Positions 12,454 to 18,567 of a stretch of DNA of 18,567 nucleotides are shown here, one piece after another. How positions within the stretch are numbered: position 1 is the first letter of the stretch; each line of letters starts with the position of its first letter. The translations under genes and the position numbers were made by a program. The notes beneath the pieces are model-generated. The model did not search any database. It saw only the letters and a program-made list of their open reading frames with translations, and was not told the DNA's origin. Source of the DNA: Actinomycetes bacterium. Lineage in GTDB: Bacteria; Actinomycetota; Acidimicrobiia; Spongiisociales; UBA5794. The stretch is from assembly GCA_024640745.1 (NCBI GenBank), contig JAHEEL010000017.1:1-18567 (forward strand), written 5' to 3'.

Positions 12454-15416
12454 CACGCGAGATCCGCGTCGATCCGGATGATTGGCCGGAAGCCGTTGCA
12501 CCGGCGTCGGTCCCGCAACTCGTGGTCGGCGGACCCGGCACCGGCAAGACGGAGTTCCTCGTGCGGCGCGCCGCGCACCTCATCGAGCGAGATCATGCCG
12601 ACGAATTGCTCGTCCTGTCGTTCTCCCGACGCGGCGCCGAGGGTCTCGACCGGCGCATCCGGTCGTCGGTGGCCGGCCCAACGCGTGCCGTGGACGTCTC
12701 GACCTACCACTCATTCGCCGCACGATTGCTTGAAGCCCACGCCGGGCACCGGGGATGGGATCGTCCACCGGATATCCTTCCGGGGCCGGACCAGAAACAG
12801 CTCGTCGGAGACCTTCTCGCCGAAGAAGACCCCGACAGGTGGTCGCCTGCGTTCCGCTCGCTCCTCACCACGCGCACGTTCGCAGACGAAGTCACCGACT
12901 TCATCCTGCGATGTCGCGAACAACTCGTCGGACCCAGTCGACTCGCCGAGTTGGAGCGCGGTCGTGCCGACTGGCGCGGGCTCTCGGCATTCCTCGACCG
13001 CTACGACCGGGTGCTGCGAGAGCGGTCGCTCATCGACTACGGCACGCTCCTGGCAGAGGCCGCGGCGCTGCTCGGGGACCCGGCCACCGCAGCCGCCGTT
13101 GCCGACCGATACCGGCACGTTCTCGTCGACGAGTACCAGGATGCAACCCACGCGCAATCGGTCCTGCTGCAGCGACTGGTCGCCGACCACAACAACCTGA
13201 CCGCGGCGGCGGACCCGTATCAGTCGATCTACAGCTTCCGCGGTGCCGACATCGAAAACGTAGGGCGCTTCCCGGAGGACTTCGCACGCAACGGGCGACC
13301 CGCCGAGCGGCTCATCTTGACCACGTCATTTCGCGTGCCCGAAGAGATCCTGACGGCTGCGGTTCGGATCACCGCCCACGAGCTCCCCGGTGCCGCGGGG
13401 AAGGTCCGGCCGGCGCCGGGCCACGGATCGGTTGAGGCTCGCCGATTCTCCCAGCAGGTCGAAGAGGCGGAGTGGATCGCAGCGGAGATTCATCGGCTCA
13501 ACCTCGAGCAGCGCGTCCCGTTCGGCCGGATGGCCGTGTTCACCCGTTCGAAGAATCGGTTCCTCGTGCCGCTGTCGCGATCCCTCGATCGGCGGGGCAT
13601 CCCACACGATCGGCCGGACACTCGACTCGTCGAACAGCCGATCGTGCAGTTCATCCTCGATCTCGCTACCGCAGCTGCAACTGAGGACGGTGATGAGACG
13701 ATCGACCGCGCCGTCCGGCGCGTCCTTCTCGGTCCACTGTTCGAGACGCCCCCGGCGCGGGTCGCAGAACTCGATCGAGACCGTGTCGCGTCGGGCGGAT
13801 CATGGGCGGATGCCGTCCGGTCCGGGATCCGCGATGGTGCGCCACTTGCTGCGTTGCTCTCGGACCCGACCTGGGCGAGCACGTCCCCGGCCGGCCACGG
13901 CCTCTGGCACCTCTGGTCGACTCTCCCCCAGATCGCCGACGTCGCAACCAATCCGGATCGCGGTCGCGACCGTGCGGCCTGGTCCTCCTTCGCTCAGGTC
14001 CTCGAGCGGTGGAACGAGCGCAGCCCGCAGGCGACGCTCGTCGACTACCGCGATCACAGCGAGACCGAGGACTTCGAAGCTCGCCCGCTGCTCTCCTACC
14101 AGGGCGAGTCCGCCGACCGCGTCACCGTCACAACACTTCATCAGGCCAAGGGCCTCGATTTCGACGCAGTCTTCATCGCGGACGCCGTCGAAGGCGTGTT
14201 CCCGGATCTCCGCTCGCACGACTCCCTGCTCGGGACGCGTCACCTCCAACCGCACCTCCCGAGCGACACCGTCGGGTATCTGGCCTTTCGTCTGCAGGAA
14301 GAACGCCGGTTGGCCTACACCGCTATGACCAGAGCGTGCCGACGGGTGGTGTGGACCACGACCGACAGCGGCTTCGACATCGACGGCGGCACGCCGAGCC
14401 GATTCGTCCCGCTTGCGGCGGGTACACCGACCATCGACGACGCACTCGGCGACCTTTCGGGAGCCGGCAGGCCGATCACCGCAGGGCAGATCGAGGCGGC
14501 GCTCCGCCGCACGGCAGGCGATCCCACAGCTCGATCCCCGGAGCGTCTCGGCGCCATCGAGACGCTGGCACGCGGCGCCGACGTCGGACTCCGCCCGCCG
14601 ACGCGCCTTGCAGGAACCATGCCACCGGGTCCCGACACCGGCATCGTGCAGCGGCCGATCCGGTTGTCGCCGAGCCAGGCCGCCGCCTACGAGACCTGCC
14701 CCCGCCGATACGTCCTCGAGCGCAAGCTGGGCGTCGGGGCCGAACCAAACGTCTACATGGAGTTCGGCACGCTCATCCACAAGGTGATCGACCGCGTCGA
14801 GACTGCGGCATCCGAACGCGGAGCGATCCACGGAACCCTGGCAGAGGCGCTCGCGGTGCTGGACGACCGGTGGAAGCCCGGCCTGTTCGGCGGAGGAGCC
14901 TTCGACGATGCGTGGCGCAGCCGCGCCGAGGTGGCGCTCGGGCACCTCTATTCGCTGTGGCCGAGCTCAGGAACGCCCCTCGGCTCCGAGATCGAACTGC
15001 AAATCGAACGCAACGGCACACGGTGGCTCGGCCGCGCTGATCGAATCGAGGATCGCGGCGGCTCCGTGGCAATCGTCGACTACAAGACCGGACAGCCGGT
15101 CGGCGTCGCCGAAGCGGCAACGTCGCTGCAGCTTGGGTTCTACCTCATTGCGGCGCGAGAGGATCCCTCGATCCGCGCGCACGGCGAGCCAGCCCGTGCC
15201 GAGATGTGGTTCCCGATGCACCCCCTCAAGTCGTCGATCACCGTCCGCTCGTTCGACGCGTCTCTCGTGACCGACATCGAAGAACGGATGTCCGCCGTCG
15301 CTCGGGGAATCGAAGCAGAAGACTGGCAGCCCATCCCGAGTACGGCATGCGAACGATGCGCCGTTCGGCGCGCGTGCCCGGCCATGCCGGAAGGCAGGGA
15401 GGCCTTCGTCTCATGA
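12450..15416 (+). CDS. adnA: AdnA-type helicase-nuclease subunit (UvrD/REP motor plus RecB nuclease)
   Basis: AdnA with AdnB forms the actinobacterial end-resection machine that unwinds and cuts double-strand DNA ends. The 988 residues show an N-terminal superfamily 1 motor: Walker A GGPGTGKT (27-34), LSFSRRGAEGLDRRI, Walker B DEYQD (227-231), DPYQSIYSFRGA (255-266), TTSFR (291-295), THQAKGLDFD-type motif V (H564-K567) and LAYTAMTR with arginine finger R628. A C-terminal nuclease follows, with C750, GRAD (D864), DYKTG (D877, K879) and C967-x2-C970-x5-C976. Motif III begins AADPYQ instead of the usual VGDxxQ. The ATG at 12450 overlaps the DUF488 stop. In mycobacteria adnA also precedes adnB; there the AdnA motor is the less important one. 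Assignment as AdnA rather than another UvrD-nuclease fusion rests on gene order and motif style. Confidence 0.85.
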   Translation: MTREIRVDPDDWPEAVAPASVPQLVVGGPGTGKTEFLVRRAAHLIERDHADELLVLSFSRRGAEGLDRRIRSSVAGPTRAVDVSTYHSFAARLLEAHAGHRGWDRPPDILPGPDQKQLVGDLLAEEDPDRWSPAFRSLLTTRTFADEVTDFILRCREQLVGPSRLAELERGRADWRGLSAFLDRYDRVLRERSLIDYGTLLAEAAALLGDPATAAAVADRYRHVLVDEYQDATHAQSVLLQRLVADHNNLTAAADPYQSIYSFRGADIENVGRFPEDFARNGRPAERLILTTSFRVPEEILTAAVRITAHELPGAAGKVRPAPGHGSVEARRFSQQVEEAEWIAAEIHRLNLEQRVPFGRMAVFTRSKNRFLVPLSRSLDRRGIPHDRPDTRLVEQPIVQFILDLATAAATEDGDETIDRAVRRVLLGPLFETPPARVAELDRDRVASGGSWADAVRSGIRDGAPLAALLSDPTWASTSPAGHGLWHLWSTLPQIADVATNPDRGRDRAAWSSFAQVLERWNERSPQATLVDYRDHSETEDFEARPLLSYQGESADRVTVTTLHQAKGLDFDAVFIADAVEGVFPDLRSHDSLLGTRHLQPHLPSDTVGYLAFRLQEERRLAYTAMTRACRRVVWTTTDSGFDIDGGTPSRFVPLAAGTPTIDDALGDLSGAGRPITAGQIEAALRRTAGDPTARSPERLGAIETLARGADVGLRPPTRLAGTMPPGPDTGIVQRPIRLSPSQAAAYETCPRRYVLERKLGVGAEPNVYMEFGTLIHKVIDRVETAASERGAIHGTLAEALAVLDDRWKPGLFGGGAFDDAWRSRAEVALGHLYSLWPSSGTPLGSEIELQIERNGTRWLGRADRIEDRGGSVAIVDYKTGQPVGVAEAATSLQLGFYLIAAREDPSIRAHGEPARAEMWFPMHPLKSSITVRSFDASLVTDIEERMSAVARGIEAEDWQPIPSTACERCAVRRACPAMPEGREAFVS

Positions 15417-18400
15417 TGATCGAGCTCACGCCGGAACAGGCGGCGATCGTCCAAGCTCCGCTCGTCCCGCTCCGCGTGTCGGCGGGTGCCGGCACCGGAA
15501 AGACCACGACGATCGTGCTTCGGCTCGAGGCGCTGTTGTCCCAAGGTGTCGAGCCCGAGTCTGCGCTCGGCATCACATTCACCAACAAGGCCGCCGGCGA
15601 GCTCGCCGACCGACTGCGCGGTGCGTTGCCGGAGCTGTCCGCAGACGGCCGCGAAGTCCAGGTCGCGACGTATCACGGATTCGCCTACCGTCTGCTGCAA
15701 GAGTTCGGTGCGCTCGTGGGTGTCGAACGGGACGCGATGATCATCGGCCCCGCCCACCAGCGCCGCCTTCTGCGCGAACGCCTCGGCTCGATGTCGTTCG
15801 AGCATCTCGATCTGACGAAGCCCAGCGGCGTGCTCGACAAGGCAGCCACCCTCGCCGGGCAGATCGGCGACAACCTCATCGGAGCGGATGTTGTGCGGTC
15901 CGCGGCTCCGGCTGCCGACTCGCGCGATGTCGCGTGGGCGACGCGCCTCGAGCTCCTGTCCCTGGTCGAGGCCTACGCCGAAGCCAAGACCCGACTCGGC
16001 GTCGTGGACTACGCCGATCTCGTGGGCCAGGCTCACCGATTGGTCGTCGAGCATCCAGAGATCGCGCAGCGGATCCGGAGTCGCTATCGCATCGTGCTCC
16101 TCGACGAGTATCAGGACACCGATCCCGCCCAGCGGGAGCTGCTCCGAGCGATCTTTGGCGAGGGGTTCCCGGTGACGGCCGTCGGGGACTCGGACCAGAC
16201 CATCTACGAATGGCGCGGCGCTTCGCGCCTGAACTTCGAGGGATTTGTTCGCCACTTTGCCAACGCCGACGGATCGGACGCCGAGACACTGCCGCTGTCC
16301 GTCAACCGGCGATCGGATCGCGTCATCCTGGATCTCGCGAACCGCATCAGAGCGCATCTCCACGGAGACCGCGGGTTCACCCCGCTGCGCCCCGGTCCCG
16401 ACGCCGGTCCGGGCGGCCTCGCGATCGGCTGGCTGGGAACGCTCGCCGAAGAAACGGCGTGGATTGCCGACCGCATCGAAGAGGTTCACGCTCACGGGAC
16501 ACCGTGGAACGACATCGCCGTGCTCGTGCGCAAGAACCGGGACATCGCTCCACTCCGCGAAGCGCTCCTCGCGGCCGAGATCCCCACCGAGGTCGCGTCG
16601 GTCGGCGGTCTGCTCGACGTGCCCGAAGTCGCCGAGCTGGTCGGATGGCTGCGTATCCTCGACGATCCAACGGCAACGACCGACCTCGCCAGAATCCTGC
16701 TCGGCAGCGGCTACCGCCTCGGCCTCGCCGACCTCGGTGCCCTGAACGATTGGGCCCGAAGCCATCACAGCGCGACGAGTGCAGCGCCGACCCTCATGGA
16801 CGGTATCGACAACCTCGAGAACGTAGGCGGCTGCTCGGCGTCGGCTCGCCGACGGCTCGAACAGTTCCGTTCCCGCTACCGGACTCTGCTCGTGGAAGCG
16901 CAGACGGCGCCGGTGGCCGACCTCTGCCGGGTCGTGCTCGCGTCGATGCATGCGTGGGATGAGATCGATGCCATGGAGGAGAGCGCCGGCCTATCCGCAC
17001 GTCTCAACCTGTACCGGTTCCTCGACCTGGTCGAATCGTGGACGCCGATCATCGGCCGTCCATCGCTGGGCTCGTTCCTCGACCATCTGAGCCTCCTATC
17101 GGATGAGAGCGCCCCCGGCGAACTCGATACGGTCGCCGTGTCCCGCGGGCCCGCGGTCGTCCTGCTCACGATCCATCGCGCAAAGGGCCTGGAGTGGGAC
17201 ACCGTCGTCATCCCGTCGGTCGTTGAGGGTGGCTTTCCCTCCGGTCCTCGGTCGTACGCCAACCCCGTCGACAAGGCGGGATTCCTCCCCTACGACCTTC
17301 GCCTCGACGCCGAGAGCCTCCCCGATCTCTCGCAGGCCGCGACACAGAAGGAACGGAACGCCATCCTTCGCCGCTACCACGAGGCAGAAGAGTGGAGAGC
17401 CGCGTACGTAGCAGTCACTCGCGCGCGGCACCGATTGATCATCTCCGGCTCCCACCGAACGCCCGAGCGCAAGACACCGCGCGCGTGGTCGCCGCTCTTT
17501 TCGATGGCGGCCGAATTGGCCGACACCACCGTCGTCGTGGACGATCCGGGGCCGATCCGGTCGGCGCTGTGGGCTCCGGTCCGACCTGCCCCCGACCCGC
17601 TCTTCGGCGATGCGGGCTGGCGTGAAGCACTCCAGGCTGCGGCGGAGAATCCGACTTGGCTCACGGCATTCCCCGACCACGAGGAAGCGGCGGTGGCGGT
17701 TGCCGGACAGATGCGCCTCGATCTCGCATCGCTCCCCCGACCCGCAGCGACCGAGCCGGACAGGATCAAGACCACATCGGTCACGGGCCTCGTTGCCATG
17801 GCACGATGTCCGCAGCAGTTCCGATGGGCGTTCGTCGATCGACTTCCGACGCGGCCATCCCCCGCGCTGCGACGGGGCGTCCGGTTTCACCGCAAGGTCG
17901 AGCTGCACAATCTCGGGAGGATTCCGCTCGATGACCTCGACGACACCGTCTACGACATCACTGCGGACGGCGATGGGCCACCGTCGGAAGGGCCCGATCC
18001 CTACGACGTGTTCCTCTCGTCTCCCCTCGCCGACCGACGGGCACGGTTCGCCGAGGTACCGATTGACCTCCAGTTTGCAGAGGTCCGGGTGCGCGGGCGG
18101 ATCGACGCCGTGTACGAGCCGCGTCCCGGCGTCTGGGAGATCGTCGACTACAAGTCCGGGAAGCCCTCGGACGACCCCGCCCTCGAGGTGCAGCTGCAGA
18201 CGTACGCTATCGCGGCGGCCGACGGAGCCGTCGCCAAGCCGGCCCCCGGGCGGCTCTCGGTGGCGTTCGCGTTCTTCGGAGGCGGCACGTACGTTGCGCA
18301 GTCGATCGCCGTCGATGCAGCGTGGTTGGCCGACGCCCGAGCACGGATCGACGAACTGATCGGCCGTTTCTCGCGGGAGCAATTCGATCCACGGCCGTCC

Positions 18401-18466
18401 GACGCGTGCCGGCGCTGCGACTTCTCGTCGTTCTGCGAAGCCGGAACGGCGTTCCTGGCCCGCTGA
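15413..18466 (+). CDS. adnB: AdnB-type helicase-nuclease subunit (lead motor)
   Basis: AdnB is the partner whose motor drives unwinding in the mycobacterial AdnAB complex. The 1017 residues show the Q motif LTPEQAAIV (5-13), Walker A AGAGTGKT (24-31), ITFTNKAAGELADRLR (motif Ia), DEYQD (231-235), VGDSDQTIYEWRGA (motif III), LLTIHRAKGLEWDTVVIP (motif V) and YVAVTRARHRL with arginine finger R670; all are intact. The C-terminal nuclease has C799, GRID (D898), DYKSGK (D912, K914) and C999-x2-C1002-x5-C1008. The start at ATG 15413 overlaps the adnA stop (ATGA) and has GGGAGG ten bases upstream; a second ATG follows at once. Both catalytic domains look active. The pair resects chromosome breaks for RecA and is constitutive as far as the sequence shows. 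Confidence 0.88.
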   Translation: MMIELTPEQAAIVQAPLVPLRVSAGAGTGKTTTIVLRLEALLSQGVEPESALGITFTNKAAGELADRLRGALPELSADGREVQVATYHGFAYRLLQEFGALVGVERDAMIIGPAHQRRLLRERLGSMSFEHLDLTKPSGVLDKAATLAGQIGDNLIGADVVRSAAPAADSRDVAWATRLELLSLVEAYAEAKTRLGVVDYADLVGQAHRLVVEHPEIAQRIRSRYRIVLLDEYQDTDPAQRELLRAIFGEGFPVTAVGDSDQTIYEWRGASRLNFEGFVRHFANADGSDAETLPLSVNRRSDRVILDLANRIRAHLHGDRGFTPLRPGPDAGPGGLAIGWLGTLAEETAWIADRIEEVHAHGTPWNDIAVLVRKNRDIAPLREALLAAEIPTEVASVGGLLDVPEVAELVGWLRILDDPTATTDLARILLGSGYRLGLADLGALNDWARSHHSATSAAPTLMDGIDNLENVGGCSASARRRLEQFRSRYRTLLVEAQTAPVADLCRVVLASMHAWDEIDAMEESAGLSARLNLYRFLDLVESWTPIIGRPSLGSFLDHLSLLSDESAPGELDTVAVSRGPAVVLLTIHRAKGLEWDTVVIPSVVEGGFPSGPRSYANPVDKAGFLPYDLRLDAESLPDLSQAATQKERNAILRRYHEAEEWRAAYVAVTRARHRLIISGSHRTPERKTPRAWSPLFSMAAELADTTVVVDDPGPIRSALWAPVRPAPDPLFGDAGWREALQAAAENPTWLTAFPDHEEAAVAVAGQMRLDLASLPRPAATEPDRIKTTSVTGLVAMARCPQQFRWAFVDRLPTRPSPALRRGVRFHRKVELHNLGRIPLDDLDDTVYDITADGDGPPSEGPDPYDVFLSSPLADRRARFAEVPIDLQFAEVRVRGRIDAVYEPRPGVWEIVDYKSGKPSDDPALEVQLQTYAIAAADGAVAKPAPGRLSVAFAFFGGGTYVAQSIAVDAAWLADARARIDELIGRFSREQFDPRPSDACRRCDFSSFCEAGTAFLAR

Positions 18467-18504
18467 GCCGGCGTGAACACCGAGCGGTCGATGAAAGCGA
18501 GAGC

Positions 18505-18567
18505 TCAGGGCGCCGAAACACGGCCATCGGTGACGTCGAAGACGATCGTCACCGGTCCGTCGTTGAC
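18505..18567 (-). CDS. dtd: D-aminoacyl-tRNA deacylase, C-terminal tip (cut by window edge)
   Basis: Only the last 20 codons and the TGA stop are in the window. They begin VNDGPVTIVFDV, the family's C-terminal signature (NxGPVT), whose Asn-Gly-Pro region lines the active site that rejects L-aminoacyl-tRNA. Dtd hydrolyses D-amino acids wrongly attached to tRNA. It is convergent with adnB, 38 bases apart, with no clear terminator between. The residue pattern is distinctive but the fragment is short. Confidence 0.8.
   Translation of the reverse strand, partial: VNDGPVTIVFDVTDGRVSAP

Noticed and set aside
15413..18466. Alternative reading of the helicase-nuclease pair as AddAB or RecBCD
   Set aside because: Both subunits carry motor and nuclease domains of about 1000 residues each in adnA-adnB order, unlike AddB (degenerate motor) or the three-gene RecBCD.

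Overview
This 18.6 kb high-GC window comes from a bacterial chromosome, most likely an actinomycete (Actinomycetota). The evidence is an AdnA-AdnB pair of helicase-nucleases, an InhA-like enoyl-ACP reductase, a SepIVA-like coiled-coil protein beside coaD, and frequent GTG/TTG starts with 4-base stop/start overlaps. The combination of plsX next to rpmF with FabI suggests a lineage outside Streptomyces and Mycobacterium, perhaps an uncultured Acidimicrobiia-like group. That placement is inference.

Left part (1-4956, minus strand): a housekeeping operon read right to left as recG, rsmD, coaD, sepIVA-like, DUF177/YceD, rpmF and plsX (cut by the window edge). It joins DNA repair, rRNA methylation, coenzyme A synthesis, cell-envelope growth, 50S assembly and phospholipid initiation. 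Divergent from recG, on the plus strand, are rpmB, a tiny degenerate cold-shock-fold protein and a stand-alone Lrp/AsnC ligand-binding (RAM) protein.

Middle (5741-9967): a minus-strand set of a four-helix membrane protein of unknown role, the FabI/InhA enoyl reductase and D-Ala-D-Ala ligase, all plausibly envelope-related. A plus-strand TRAM-domain RNA uridine methyltransferase follows, and then a convergent minus-strand PH/SHOCT membrane protein.

Stretch 9968-11224 holds no credible protein gene. It is packed with short, strong stem-loops, a repeated 18-base stem-loop arm, recurrent TTGC-loop hairpins and a possible pseudoknot. This is the least explained part of the window and may be a large structured RNA or a hairpin-repeat element.

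Right part (11225-18466, plus strand): a tightly packed four-gene operon of a RecB/Cas4-type 4Fe-4S nuclease, a DUF488 protein, AdnA and AdnB. Its first gene appears to be leaderless. Three of the four proteins carry the same type of Fe-S PD-(D/E)XK nuclease domain. Adjoining recombinational repair functions probably process double-strand breaks. The window ends in the 3' tip of a minus-strand D-aminoacyl-tRNA deacylase gene. Four genes have a TANNNT -10 element only 6-7 bases before their ATG and lack a Shine-Dalgarno sequence, which points to widespread leaderless transcription.
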